Shown here: positions 8,914 through 17,919 of the stretch, one piece after another | How the letters are laid out: each line of letters begins with the position of its first letter | How positions within the stretch are numbered: position 1 is the first letter of the stretch | DNA from: Micromonospora tarapacensis | GTDB taxonomy: Bacteria; Actinomycetota; Actinomycetes; Mycobacteriales; Micromonosporaceae | Direction of reading: 5' to 3' | Assembly (NCBI RefSeq): GCF_019697375.1 | Contig: NZ_JAHCDI010000004.1 | Location: forward strand, 793,324 to 857,323 | Length of the DNA: 64,000 nt | Translations under genes and position numbers: made by a program | Notes under the pieces: generated by a model | What the model saw: only the letters and a program-made list of their open reading frames with translations | Told to the model about the DNA's origin: nothing | Databases searched by the model: none

Positions 8914-9318
8914 TCAGCTCCCGGTGACCGGGCCGGCGGGGCCGGGCCGTACCGCCACGACGTCGACCTCGACCAGGATTCCGGCGAGGGTGCTGCCGAC
9001 GGTCGTGCGGACCGGGTAGGGCGGCCGGAAGCGCTTCGCGTACACGTCGTTGTAGGCGTCGAGATCCCGGTCGAGGTGTTGCAGGTGGACGGTGGCCTTG
9101 ACCACGTCGCCGAGCCCGAGACCGACGGTACGCAGCGCCCCCTCGACGTTGTCGAGCACCTGCTCGGTCTGTGCGGTGATGCCGTCCGGAACGAAGCCGG
9201 TGGCGGGGTCCTGCGGGCCGAACCCGGCCGTCCAGACGATCGCCCCGGTGTCGACGACGTGACTGTACGGCCCGGCCGGTGTTGGTAGGTGGGCGCTGGT
9301 GTGCGCGGTCCAGGTCAT
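8914..9318 (-). CDS. RidA/YjgF-family enamine/imine deaminase
   Basis: A 134-residue protein of the RidA family, which hydrolyses reactive enamines and imines released by PLP enzymes. Family features are PAGPYSHVVDTGAIVWTAGF near the N-terminus and the conserved C-terminal region GSTLAGILVEVDVVA. The usual active-site Arg position lies in the stretch FRPPYPVRTTVG. The start at 9318 is chosen for its AGGAGG ribosome site five bases upstream. It lies between the GntR regulator and the MBL-fold gene on one strand and faces an operon containing a PLP enzyme, which fits a clean-up role for 2-aminoacrylate-type intermediates. Confidence 0.88.
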   Translation of the reverse strand: MTWTAHTSAHLPTPAGPYSHVVDTGAIVWTAGFGPQDPATGFVPDGITAQTEQVLDNVEGALRTVGLGLGDVVKATVHLQHLDRDLDAYNDVYAKRFRPPYPVRTTVGSTLAGILVEVDVVAVRPGPAGPVTGS

Positions 9319-9342
9319 GGGTGCCTCCTGCATCGTGCTGTC

Positions 9343-10074
9343 TCACTCATCAGGTCCGCCGCCGGGGGGTCGGTCGGCGTTACGGGACAGGTCGGAACGG
9401 ACCTCGTACCGGTCGTGGCGGTATCGGGACCGGGAGCGGTGGGCCGGACGCCGGTTGGTGTCGTAGAAGACGTCCACGATCTCCAGCGCCGGGGCGTGTT
9501 CGGCCAGACCGAGCAGTTGAGCGTCGCGCGACGGTGCGGGTACGGCGCGGACCAGGCGGTGAGCCGAGGCCATGACGAATCCTGCCGTCGCGAGGATCTC
9601 GTGCAGTGACTGTTCGAGGTCGGCGTCGTCGAGGATGCGTTGGAACCGGGCGGGAAGGTACGCGTCCTCCAGGCACATCGGCTCGTCGTCGGCGAAACGC
9701 AGCCGCTCCAGCCGGATCACCGGGCTGCCGGCGTCGAGGCCGAGGTCGAGGGCGATCTCGGCGGTGGCGGCGACCTCCTCGATGGCGATCAGCCGGCTGC
9801 TCGGGCGCAGGCCACGGGCGCGCATGTCCTCGCTGAAGGAGGTCAGGTTCGGCCCCATCGCCACGGTGGGACGACGGACGAAGGTGCCCAGGCCGGGGAC
9901 ACGTTCCACCCGTCCATCGCTGGCCAGGGCATCGAGCGCCTGCCGGACCGTCATCCGACTGACCTCGAAGCGGGCGGCCAGTTCCTTCTCGGCGGGCAGT
10001 CGCGAGCCGACCGGGAGTTGTCGGCACTGCTCCCGGAGCTCGTTCGTAATCGCGACGTGTTTCGGCGTTGCCAT
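9343..10074 (-). CDS. GntR-family regulator, HutC/DasR-like (UTRA domain)
   Basis: A 243-residue regulator with an N-terminal winged helix: GSRLPAEKELAARFEVSRMT and VRQALDALASDGRVERVPGL, then GTFVRRP. The C-terminal UTRA effector domain includes LDAGSPVIRLERLRFADDEP and IVDVFYDTNRRPAHRSRSRY. DasR-type proteins of this subfamily sense phosphorylated amino sugars. A DasR-like palindrome (GGTCTAGACC) lies in the divergent promoter of the sugar operon at 10154, so this protein is the obvious candidate to bind it. It heads a three-gene unit with RidA and the MBL-fold protein. Confidence 0.9.
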   Translation of the reverse strand: MATPKHVAITNELREQCRQLPVGSRLPAEKELAARFEVSRMTVRQALDALASDGRVERVPGLGTFVRRPTVAMGPNLTSFSEDMRARGLRPSSRLIAIEEVAATAEIALDLGLDAGSPVIRLERLRFADDEPMCLEDAYLPARFQRILDDADLEQSLHEILATAGFVMASAHRLVRAVPAPSRDAQLLGLAEHAPALEIVDVFYDTNRRPAHRSRSRYRHDRYEVRSDLSRNADRPPGGGPDE

Positions 10075-10150
10075 GACGTGATCATCCCGTAGTTTCCGTT
10101 GTCGCCCGTACCCGACCGGTGCCTGATGGCGGTCGGTCCCGATTCATGTC

Positions 10151-10179
10151 TTGACTGGTCTAGACCGCAGCGGTAGCGT
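10151..10179 (+). promoter_or_regulatory. Sigma70-like promoter of the sugar operon
   Basis: TTGACT (10151-10156), a 17-base spacer and TAGCGT (10174-10179) form a reasonable -35/-10 pair reading toward the solute-binding-protein gene. The spacer and -35 are occupied by the DasR-like palindrome, so a bound repressor would block RNA polymerase. The predicted leader is about 120 bases. Confidence 0.5.
10154..10169 (+). promoter_or_regulatory. DasR-like operator (dre), ACTGGTCTAGACCGCA
   Basis: Contains the perfect palindrome GGTCTAGACC and matches the published DasR-responsive-element consensus (ACTGGTCTAGACCAST) except near the right edge. It lies in the intergenic region between the GntR gene and the ABC sugar operon, overlapping the predicted promoter. 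Confidence 0.75.
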
Positions 10180-10306
10180 CCGGAACCATATTCCAATGCA
10201 CGACCAACCGTCTAGCCCGCAGGGGCATCGTAAGCCGCGCCCCGGCTCGTGACGATCCCCAGCAGGTCGCGGAATTACCGGAACGCCGTCAGAGGAGTGG
10301 CAGCTC

Positions 10307-11629
10307 ATGAGGTACGGAAAGTTCAAGCGGCTGACCGCCGTGGCCGCCGTGTCGGTGTTGGGCCTCGCGGCCGCCGCGTGCGGCGGATCCAGTGGATCGG
10401 CCGGCAACGACAAGACACTTGTGCTGTGGCACATGGAGCAGCCGCCGAACCGGGTCCAGGGGTTCCAGCAGCTGATCGACGCCTACAACGCCACCGATCC
10501 GGAGTACCAGGTCCAGGCGCAGGTTCAGGACTGGAACCAGATCTACACGAAGATTGCGGGCGCGGTGCAGTCACAGACGCAGCCCGACATCCTGTTCACC
10601 ATTCCCGACTTCACCACCTACGTGCGTCCGCTCGGCGAGGTCCGGCCGGTGACGTCGCTCGTGGAGGAACTCGACCAGGCACACACCTTCGGCGAGGCCG
10701 CCAAGGCGCCGTACCGGGACGACGACGAGTACTGGGCGGTGCCGCTGTTCGGCATGGTGCAGATGCTCTGGTACCGCGCCGACCTGCTCCAGGCAGCCGG
10801 CATCAGCGAGCCGCCGCGTACCACCGCCGAGCTGTTGGCCGCAGCCGAGAGACTCAGCAGCGGTGACCAGAACGGGATCGCCCTGCCGGCCGGTCGTAAC
10901 CTCGCCACCGACCAGGTCCTCTACAGCCTGATGCTGACCACCGGGGCGGGAGACTTCTTCACCGAGTCCGGTGAGATCAACTTCAACACCCCGGAGACGG
11001 TACGGGCTCTCACCCTGTACCGGGATCTGCTGAAGTTCTCGCCCAGCGACAGCGGCAACTACTCGTGGGGCGAGCCGCAGGCAGCCTTCAACAGCGGCGC
11101 GGCGGCGATGGCCATCGAGAAGGGACAGTACCTCGCCCCCTTCGAGCAGGAGTCCGGCCGACCCGCCAGCGACCTGGGCTGTGCCCCGATCCCGGTGGCC
11201 GAGTCCGGGGGGCAGCCGGGCAGCATCTACTACTCCAACGCCGCGATGGTCATGTCGAAGGACGACGAGAAGGCCGCCGGTGCTGAGGAGTTCCTGAGGT
11301 TCGTCCTGCAACCGGAGAACTACGGCACCCTGCTCAACGCCGAGCCGGGTCTCTTCCTGCCGCTGACCGCCGACGGCGCGACCGCCGAGTCCTGGACCAG
11401 CAACGAGGTCGTGCAGAAGTACCGGGGCTGCGTCGAGGCCATGCTGAAGCAGTCGGAGACGGGCGCGCTGTTCGGCTTCGTCGACGGCCAGTACGTCGAC
11501 AGTGTCGGCAAGATCTCCGGACAGAACGTGCTGGCCCAGGTGGTGCAGCGGATGTACAGCAACGGCGAGTCGCCCGAGGCTGCGGCTCAGTGGGGTGAGG
11601 AGCAGATGCGGGCGGCGGTCGCTGAATGA
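10307..11629 (+). CDS. ABC sugar transporter, solute-binding lipoprotein
   Basis: A 440-residue extracellular binding protein of the carbohydrate-uptake-1 type. It has a lipoprotein signal: basic MRYGKFKR, a hydrophobic stretch and a lipobox ending LAAAACGG, with Cys as the new N-terminus. The mature part has the family's layout, for example LVLWHMEQPPNRVQGFQQLI, the aromatic-rich pocket segment EYWAVPLFGMVQMLWYR and AAMAIEKGQYL. It is the first gene of the operon, followed by two permeases. No ATPase gene is in the operon, so a shared ATPase of the MsiK type probably energises it, as is known in Streptomyces. The substrate is likely a (amino)sugar or derivative, from the operator and neighbours. 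Confidence 0.9.
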   Translation: MRYGKFKRLTAVAAVSVLGLAAAACGGSSGSAGNDKTLVLWHMEQPPNRVQGFQQLIDAYNATDPEYQVQAQVQDWNQIYTKIAGAVQSQTQPDILFTIPDFTTYVRPLGEVRPVTSLVEELDQAHTFGEAAKAPYRDDDEYWAVPLFGMVQMLWYRADLLQAAGISEPPRTTAELLAAAERLSSGDQNGIALPAGRNLATDQVLYSLMLTTGAGDFFTESGEINFNTPETVRALTLYRDLLKFSPSDSGNYSWGEPQAAFNSGAAAMAIEKGQYLAPFEQESGRPASDLGCAPIPVAESGGQPGSIYYSNAAMVMSKDDEKAAGAEEFLRFVLQPENYGTLLNAEPGLFLPLTADGATAESWTSNEVVQKYRGCVEAMLKQSETGALFGFVDGQYVDSVGKISGQNVLAQVVQRMYSNGESPEAAAQWGEEQMRAAVAE

Positions 11630-11699
11630 GCGCCCCCGACATGACCGTTCCGGGTCCGGAGGGCATCCTCCGGGCCCGGACGGGCACCTCCGGACCCGG

Positions 11700-12602
11700 G
11701 TGCCGCCGGCGGGCCGCACCCGGCGCCGCCGGCCCTGGACCTTCCACCTGCTCGGGTACGCCCTCGTCGCGCCGCTCGGACTGCTCATGCTCGGCGTGAT
11801 CGGCTACCCATTGATCAACACCGTGCTGCTGAGCCTGCAGAACCAGGGCGTCGTAGGTAGCCAGTCGACCTTCGTCGGCCTCGAGAACTACGCCCAGGCA
11901 CTGACCGACAGCGCGCTCTGGGCAGCGATCGGTCGCTCCGGCATCTGGCTCTTCGGCAACCTGCTGGTGCAGACGCTGATGGCCTTCGGCACGGCGTTGA
12001 TCATCGGCGGGCGCAGCCGCTGGTCCCGGGCCTCCCGGACCTGGGTGCTCTTTCCGTGGGTGATCCCGACCGTCGCGGTCGCCGTCATCTGGCAGTGGCT
12101 GAGCAACAGCAACTACGGCATCGTGCCGAAGATCGCCAGCGCCGTCGGCATCGACGGACTCGGCAGTCCCTTCGGTGACAGTGCCCTGGCGATGCCGGCA
12201 CTGATCCTGATGAACAGTTGGCACTGGTTCCCGCTCGGCGCGGTCGTCATCTTCGGTGCGCTGCAGACGATCCCGAACGAGATCTACGAGGCCGCCCGGG
12301 TGGACGGCGCCAACGCGTGGCGGATGTTCTGGCGGATCACCTTCCCACTGCTGCAACCGGTGCTGTTCGCCCTCGGTCTGGTCGGGTCGCTCTGGTCGTT
12401 CAACATCGTCGACTCGATCTACCTGGTGACCAAGGGCGGCCCCGCCGACGCGTCGATGACCGCCCCGGTCTTCATCTACAACAAGGCGTTCAACCAGTTC
12501 CAGGCCAGTGACGCCGCCGCCGTCAGCGTCATCACCATCATCCTGCTGGCCGCCGTCGCCGCCGTCTACATCCGGGCGGCGAAGCCGAAGGAGGACCAGT
12601 GA
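11700..12602 (+). CDS. ABC sugar transporter permease (MalF type)
   Basis: Six membrane segments, starting with FHLLGYALVAPLGLLMLGVI, and the EAA loop EIYEAARVDGANAWRMFWRI that contacts the ATPase. The start is uncertain. GTG 11700 gives a normal 300-residue permease. An ATG at 11626 overlaps the preceding stop (ATGA), exactly like the couplings elsewhere in this operon, but is in another frame; it would be the true start if one base has been lost between 11626 and 11740. It pairs with the permease at 12599. Confidence 0.85.
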   Translation: MPPAGRTRRRRPWTFHLLGYALVAPLGLLMLGVIGYPLINTVLLSLQNQGVVGSQSTFVGLENYAQALTDSALWAAIGRSGIWLFGNLLVQTLMAFGTALIIGGRSRWSRASRTWVLFPWVIPTVAVAVIWQWLSNSNYGIVPKIASAVGIDGLGSPFGDSALAMPALILMNSWHWFPLGAVVIFGALQTIPNEIYEAARVDGANAWRMFWRITFPLLQPVLFALGLVGSLWSFNIVDSIYLVTKGGPADASMTAPVFIYNKAFNQFQASDAAAVSVITIILLAAVAAVYIRAAKPKEDQ

Positions 12603-13429
12603 CGCCCCGCCTGCCCTGGGCCCGACTACCGCGGCTGGTCACCTGGATCCTGCTCACCGTCGTCGTGATCGGCCCGCTCTACTGGGTCACCATCTCGTCG
12701 TTCAAGGACCGCGAGGAGATCCTGCGGACCACGCCGACCCTGATCCCGACGAACCCGACGCTTGACAACTTCCGACAGCTCTTCACCGCCACGGACTACC
12801 CGAGCTATCTCACCAACAGCCTGGTCGTCGCGCTGCTCACCGCGCTGTTCACGGTGCTGGTCTCATTCGCGGCGGCGTACGGGCTCTACCGGTTGCGCAT
12901 CCCCGGCGGCAACAAGGTGGCCGGGCTCATCCTGGTGGCGTACATGATCCCCGGGACGCTGCTGTTGGTACCGCTCTACCAGTCGTTCGCTGCGGTGCAG
13001 CTGATCGACACCCGCAACGCGCTGGTGATCGTGAACGTCGCCTTCACCGCGCCGTTCTGCACCTGGCTGCTGCGGGGCTTCTTCATGGCCATCCCGCGCG
13101 ACATCGACGAGGCCGCGGCGGTCGACGGCGCCGGACCGGTCCGGATGATGCTCCGGATCGTCCTGCCGCTGCTGGCCCCGGGCATCGCCACCGTCGCCGT
13201 CTACGCCTTCGTCTTCTCCTGGACGGAGTTCGTGTTCGCCTCGCAGCTGGTCATCAGCGATCAGCTCAAGACCCTGCCCATCGGCCTCAGCGCGATCATG
13301 GGGCAGTACACAGTGAACTGGGGTCTGCTGATGGCCGGCACGGTCTGCACGATCATTCCCGCCATCGTCCCGTTCCTCTTCGCCGGGCGGTACTTCGTCG
13401 GCGGCCTGACCACGGGAGCACTCAAGTGA
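12599..13429 (+). CDS. ABC sugar transporter permease (MalG type)
   Basis: A 276-residue inner-membrane protein with six predicted helices and the EAA motif DIDEAAAVDGAGPVRMMLRI. The GTG start at 12599 overlaps the stop of the previous permease (GTGA) and is preceded by GGAGGA. The C-terminus ends in RYFVGGLTTGALK, a tail typical of MalG-type permeases. It forms the translocation pore with the MalF-type partner. Confidence 0.92.
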   Translation: MTPRLPWARLPRLVTWILLTVVVIGPLYWVTISSFKDREEILRTTPTLIPTNPTLDNFRQLFTATDYPSYLTNSLVVALLTALFTVLVSFAAAYGLYRLRIPGGNKVAGLILVAYMIPGTLLLVPLYQSFAAVQLIDTRNALVIVNVAFTAPFCTWLLRGFFMAIPRDIDEAAAVDGAGPVRMMLRIVLPLLAPGIATVAVYAFVFSWTEFVFASQLVISDQLKTLPIGLSAIMGQYTVNWGLLMAGTVCTIIPAIVPFLFAGRYFVGGLTTGALK

Positions 13430-14211
13430 CGACTCGACAGGCGACCGTCACCGGCCGCGCAGCGGACTGGTCGCCGACGGACGTGACCGCCGTCAGCTAC
13501 GCGACGAGGGTCCAGGCCGTGCTCGGCGACGCGCTGCGGGAGGAGCTACCCGCGGTTCGTCGGGCGGCCGCGCTGGTCGCCGACGCGTTCGCCGCGGACG
13601 GACTGTTCTACATCTTCGGCAGCGGGCACTCCCACATGTTCGGCGAGGAGGCGTTCTACCGGGCCGGCGGCGCGGTGCGGGTCTGCCCGGTCCTCAAGCC
13701 GGCGCACATGCTGCACGAGGGGGCGGTGCACAGCACCGTCCTGGAGCGGCAGCGCGGTCACGCCGGCCCGCTGCTCGACGGGTACCGGCTGGACGCCACC
13801 CGGGACATCATGCTGATCGCCTCCAACTCGGGGGCGAACGCGTTCCCGGTCGAGGTCGCTCAGGCGGTCAAGGCGCAGGGCCTGCCGTTGATCGCCATCA
13901 CGTCTCGCCGGTACGCCTCGTCGATCGAGCGTTCCGGGCCGCGACTGCACGACATCGCCGACGTGGTGGTCGACAACCACTGTCCGCCGGGTGACGCGCT
14001 CGTACCGCTCGGCCCGGAGCTGCCCTCCGCCGGTCCGTCGTCGACCGTGGTCGGTCTCGCCCTGCTCGACGCCATCATCGTCGAGGCCCTCGGCATCCAG
14101 TTGCGGCGGGGCGAGAAACCGGAGGTCTTCATGAGCGCGAACATGCCCGGCGCGTCTGCGCACAACGCCGAATCGGCCCGCCGGCTGTCCCCGCTCGTCC
14201 CGCATCTGTAG
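13426..14211 (+). CDS. SIS-domain phosphosugar-binding protein
   Basis: A 261-residue protein with one sugar-isomerase (SIS) domain. Strand-loop motifs typical of phosphosugar binding are FYIFGSGHSHMFGEEAFYRA and IASNSGANAFPVEVAQAVKA, then LIAITS. It resembles the COG4821 group, found in amino-sugar catabolic loci. Together with the kinase and isomerase of the operon it probably acts on a phosphorylated ketose or amino sugar, as an isomerase, deaminase or deglycase; the sequence alone cannot decide. The GTG start overlaps the permease stop (GTGA). Confidence 0.82.
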   Translation: MTTRQATVTGRAADWSPTDVTAVSYATRVQAVLGDALREELPAVRRAAALVADAFAADGLFYIFGSGHSHMFGEEAFYRAGGAVRVCPVLKPAHMLHEGAVHSTVLERQRGHAGPLLDGYRLDATRDIMLIASNSGANAFPVEVAQAVKAQGLPLIAITSRRYASSIERSGPRLHDIADVVVDNHCPPGDALVPLGPELPSAGPSSTVVGLALLDAIIVEALGIQLRRGEKPEVFMSANMPGASAHNAESARRLSPLVPHL

Positions 14212-14234
14212 CACCGCCTGATGGGAGAACCACC

Positions 14235-15176
14235 ATGAAGATCAGTTTTGAAGTCTGGCCGAACATGCCGTGGGGACGCCTGGAGGCCGCCGGCCCGGCC
14301 TGGAACTCCTGGGGAGACAAGTCGGCGGCCTGGTGCGTCGAGCAGACCGCGAAGTACGGGTACGACGGGGTCGACTTCATCTTCGCCAAGCTGCTGGAGG
14401 TGCCGAAGGCCGAGTACGACCAGCAGTTGCTGGACGTCCGCGGCGCAGCGGAGCGGACCGGCATCGACATCGGCTACCTCGGCCACCACACCACCTTTGT
14501 CAGCCCCCGTGAGTTCGACCGCGAGCGCGGTATCGAGTCGTTCAAGAAGGCACTGGACGCGGCGGCCGTGCTCGGCGCCAAGTCGGTGTGCACGCTCATC
14601 GGTGACGGCTACTACGACCCGCCGTTGAACGTCCTACTGACCCGCAAGGAGGCCTGGCGGCAGTGCCGGGAGGCGATCACCGAGGTCTGCGCACACGCCT
14701 CCGGTCTCGGGCTGAACGTCAGCATCGAACTCCTGCAGGGGACCATCCTCAACCGGGTCGAGCTGATCGAGCGGATGTTCGACGAGGTGGGTGCCAGCAA
14801 CCTGCGGATGACGATGGACACCGGGGCGTTCTACGTAGCGGTTAAGCCGTTCATGAACGTCAAGCAGGCGATCAAGCGGCTCGCCCCGTACATCGACATC
14901 GTCCAGATCAAGGACGAGGTGGGGTTGCCGACGATCGTGCACAGCAACCACATCTGGTTCGGCGGCGGCCTGGTCGACTTCCGGGAGACGTACGAGGCGC
15001 TCGCCGAGATCAACTTCGACGGGTACGTGAGCGTCGAGTGGGAGGGCTGGCAGGTCGGCGGGAACATCGGGGTCGGTGAGCCGGCCGGTGTCGGGCTGGC
15101 CGACTTCGACCGGGTTGCCGAGGAGTCCCTCGAGTACCTGATGGACTTCGGCTTCGTACCTCGGCGGGGGCGTTGA
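14235..15176 (+). CDS. Sugar phosphate isomerase/epimerase (TIM barrel)
   Basis: A 313-residue xylose-isomerase-like TIM-barrel protein of the IolE/hydroxypyruvate-isomerase group. Metal- and substrate-site segments include LNVSIELLQG (Glu), MTMDTGAF (Asp), IDIVQIKDEVGLP and YVSVEWEGWQ (Glu). It starts 23 bases after the SIS gene with GGGAGAACC upstream and ends in a TTGA overlap with the kinase. In the operon it would interconvert keto-sugar epimers or isomers before or after phosphorylation. The exact substrate cannot be read from sequence. Confidence 0.88.
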   Translation: MKISFEVWPNMPWGRLEAAGPAWNSWGDKSAAWCVEQTAKYGYDGVDFIFAKLLEVPKAEYDQQLLDVRGAAERTGIDIGYLGHHTTFVSPREFDRERGIESFKKALDAAAVLGAKSVCTLIGDGYYDPPLNVLLTRKEAWRQCREAITEVCAHASGLGLNVSIELLQGTILNRVELIERMFDEVGASNLRMTMDTGAFYVAVKPFMNVKQAIKRLAPYIDIVQIKDEVGLPTIVHSNHIWFGGGLVDFRETYEALAEINFDGYVSVEWEGWQVGGNIGVGEPAGVGLADFDRVAEESLEYLMDFGFVPRRGR

Positions 15177-16699
15177 CCGGCCGTGCACCCGGTGCCGTCC
15201 TCGTCGGTCTGGACCTGGGTACCACGGGCGCGAAGGCGGTAGTCGTCGACGCGGGCACCGGCGCCACGGTAGCCCGATCGCACCGGGACTATCCCTCGGA
15301 CACCGGCCGCGCCGGGCGGCACGAGCAGGACCCGGCGCACTGGTGGACGGCGTCGGCCGGGGCGTTGCGGGAGGCGCTGGCCGGGGTCGACGCCGGTTCC
15401 GTCGTCGCTGTCGGCCTGAGCGGCCACATGCACGCGGTGGCGCTTTTCGACGACCAGGACCAGCCGGTACGTCCCGCGCTGACCTGGGCGGACCGCCGGG
15501 CCGCCGAGCAGGTGCACGAGCTGCGCCGACACGGCGCGCTCGTCGGTGAGCTGACCGGGAATCCGGTGGTGGAGGCGTTCACCGCCCCCAAGCTGGCCTG
15601 GGTCGCGGCCCACGAACCCGACGCGGTTGGCCGGGCCGCGCGTCTGGTGCAGCCCAAGGACGTGCTCCGTCACCACCTCACCGGCGGCTGGGGCACGGAC
15701 CACACCGACGCCGCCGGCACCCTGCTGTACGACGTGCACCGGCGGCGATGGGAGCCGAGGCTCTGGGCCCTGTGCGGGGCCGACGAGCGACTCGCGCCGG
15801 CTGTGTCCGGTTCGGCGGAGATCGTCGGTACCGTACCGGCCAGCGTGGCCGAGGCAACCGGATTACCCACCGGCACTCCGGTGGTCGCCGGAGCGGGCGA
15901 CGTCTCCTGCGCGGCGCTCGGCGCCGGCGCGGTGACCGGCGGCCGGGTCTACGTCAACGTCGGCACCGCCGCGCAGATCATCACACCGCTGGACGACCCG
16001 CGTCCGGACGTCGACCGCTTCGTCTTCGCCCGCGCCGGTGGGGACGGCTTCCTCGGCATGGTGTCCTCGTACGCGGCCGGGCTGGCGATCCGTTGGTGCG
16101 AGCGGAACATGCTGCCCACCGGCGCGGACCAGCGCGGTGGTAGCACCGACGGAACGGCGGACCGGCTGGCCCGAGACAGTGAACCCGGCGCGCGGGGGCT
16201 GACCTTCCTGCCGTACCTGCTCGGTGCCAGCGCCCCGATCCATGACCCGCACGCCCGGGCCGCGCTGCTCGGCATCGGTCCGGAGCACGGACCCGCCGAC
16301 ATCGCACGCGCCGCGCTGGAAGGCGTCGCGTACGCCTGTGCCGCCGCCGTTGACCAGCTCCTCGATGGTGCGGGCGCGGCGACCGGGATCCAGGTCGGTG
16401 GTGGGGTGACCCGATCCGAGGTCTGGTGCGAGACCTTCGCGTCCCTGTTCGACGTGCCCGTGCGCCGACTGCGTCAGGACGCCTCGCCGCGTGGCGCTGT
16501 CGCACTGGCCGGGATCGGTGCCGGCGTGTGGCCGGACATCGCGACGGCCGCGGCGGTCCTCGACGACAGTGAGCCACTGCCGGTGACCGGCCAGCATCGG
16601 GCCGCCTACCGCCAGGCCCGTCGTCGCTACGACACGGTCGTGGCCGCGACCGCCGCGCTCTCCGGTGATCCGAGCCCCCATTCTGGAGCCGACCGGTGA
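15173..16699 (+). CDS. FGGY-family carbohydrate kinase
   Basis: A 508-residue sugar kinase resembling xylulokinases. The N-terminal phosphate motif is LVGLDLGTTGAKAVVVDA, followed by VGLSGHMHAVALFD and the conserved WADRRAAEQ. The C-terminal adenosine-binding region has GIQVGGGVTRSEVWCETFAS and ASPRGAVALAGIGAG. The TTG at 15173 overlaps the stop of the isomerase; no better in-frame start lies upstream of the GLDLGTT motif. It would phosphorylate the imported sugar, giving the phosphosugar for the SIS-domain protein. Confidence 0.9.
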   Translation: MTGRAPGAVLVGLDLGTTGAKAVVVDAGTGATVARSHRDYPSDTGRAGRHEQDPAHWWTASAGALREALAGVDAGSVVAVGLSGHMHAVALFDDQDQPVRPALTWADRRAAEQVHELRRHGALVGELTGNPVVEAFTAPKLAWVAAHEPDAVGRAARLVQPKDVLRHHLTGGWGTDHTDAAGTLLYDVHRRRWEPRLWALCGADERLAPAVSGSAEIVGTVPASVAEATGLPTGTPVVAGAGDVSCAALGAGAVTGGRVYVNVGTAAQIITPLDDPRPDVDRFVFARAGGDGFLGMVSSYAAGLAIRWCERNMLPTGADQRGGSTDGTADRLARDSEPGARGLTFLPYLLGASAPIHDPHARAALLGIGPEHGPADIARAALEGVAYACAAAVDQLLDGAGAATGIQVGGGVTRSEVWCETFASLFDVPVRRLRQDASPRGAVALAGIGAGVWPDIATAAAVLDDSEPLPVTGQHRAAYRQARRRYDTVVAATAALSGDPSPHSGADR

Positions 16700-17919
16700 C
16701 CGGCCCGACCGAGTCGGGCGGCGCCGCGGCACTCGCCGCGCGGCTGAACCTGGACGCGATCGTGGCGGAGGCGTCCCGGCTGATCGCGATCGAGGGCCAC
16801 CAGGACCACCCCGCCGAGGAACGTGCCGTCGCCGGCCACGTCGCCGAGCGGCTGCGCTCCTGCGGAGCCGAGGTCGACCTTCAGCCGGTGACGGGCGACC
16901 GGGTGAACGTCATCGCCCGGTTGCGCGGCAGTCGACCCGGACCGACGTTGATGCTCAACGCGCACCTGGACACCGTGCCGCCGTACGGCATGGTCGACGG
17001 ACTGGTGCCCCGGGTGGCGGACGGGCGGCTCTGGGGCCGGGGCGCGAGCGACATGAAGGGTGCTCTCGCGACGATGATCGCCGTTGTCGAGCTGCTGGCC
17101 GGGGCGGACGTCGACTTCGCCGGGGAGTTGCTGCTCACCGGCGTCGCCGGGGAGGAGAACGGCAGCCCGGGGATGCGGGCACTGGTCGAGTCGGGGGTGA
17201 CCGCCGACTTCGCCGTCGTGGGCGAACCGACGATGCTGAGGGTCGGGCGGGCGCACAAGGGTGCCATGTGGGCGCAGGCCACCTTCCGGGGTGTCGCCAC
17301 CCACGGCAGCGTGCCCGACGACGGGGTGAACGCCGTCTACCACGCGGCCCGTTTCATCACCGCCATCGAGCGGAACCTGGTGGAGACCCTGGACCGCCGC
17401 CGCCACCCACTGCTCGGGCCGGCGACCGTCAACGTCGGGATGGTCAACGGTGGGGACCGTCCGCCAATGGTCCCCGCGTCCTGCGTCGTCGCGCTCGACC
17501 GCCGGTGGCTACCCTCGGAGCGGCATGACGAGGTGCTGGCCGAGCTGCGGGCGATCGTCGCCGACCTGCGGCGTACCGACCCGACCGTCGACGCGACGGT
17601 CGAGGAGATGGAAGGTACGGCGACGTTCGTACACACCCCGCTCGACTGCCCGCCCGACAACTCGTACCTGCGGATGCTCTGTGGTGTCGCCGCGGACCCG
17701 GAGCCGGTCGGGCTCCAGTTCTGGACCGATGCCGCCTTGCTGGCCACCGCCGGGATCCCGGCGGTCGTCTGCGGGCCGGGTGACATCGCGCAGGCCCATT
17801 CGTTGCGGGAGTGGGTCGCCCTCGATCAGCTGCACGGCGCGGCCAAGGTCTACCTTGCAATGGCGCAGCGGATGCTCTCGGTGCGTCCGCACCAGTGTGA
17901 CGCCGAGGTAGAGGTATGA
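16696..17919 (+). CDS. M20-family metallohydrolase (ArgE/DapE-like)
   Basis: A 407-residue di-zinc amidohydrolase. Metal ligands appear in order: LNAHLDTVPP (His, bridging Asp nearby), RGASDMKGALATM, GVAGEENGSPG (catalytic Glu-Glu) and VVGEPT, and a late His in AQAHSLREW. The small lid dimerisation domain begins around GAMWAQATFRGVATHGSVP. The family removes N-acyl groups or cleaves amide bonds of amino acids. In a sugar operon it may deacylate an N-acylated aminosugar or split a sugar-amino-acid conjugate. GTG start, coupled (GTGA) to the kinase. Confidence 0.88.
   Translation: MTGPTESGGAAALAARLNLDAIVAEASRLIAIEGHQDHPAEERAVAGHVAERLRSCGAEVDLQPVTGDRVNVIARLRGSRPGPTLMLNAHLDTVPPYGMVDGLVPRVADGRLWGRGASDMKGALATMIAVVELLAGADVDFAGELLLTGVAGEENGSPGMRALVESGVTADFAVVGEPTMLRVGRAHKGAMWAQATFRGVATHGSVPDDGVNAVYHAARFITAIERNLVETLDRRRHPLLGPATVNVGMVNGGDRPPMVPASCVVALDRRWLPSERHDEVLAELRAIVADLRRTDPTVDATVEEMEGTATFVHTPLDCPPDNSYLRMLCGVAADPEPVGLQFWTDAALLATAGIPAVVCGPGDIAQAHSLREWVALDQLHGAAKVYLAMAQRMLSVRPHQCDAEVEV

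Noticed and set aside
13546..14489. Minus-strand ORFs across the SIS and isomerase genes
   Set aside because: They mirror strong plus-strand coding with conserved motifs, and have no ribosome sites or domains.
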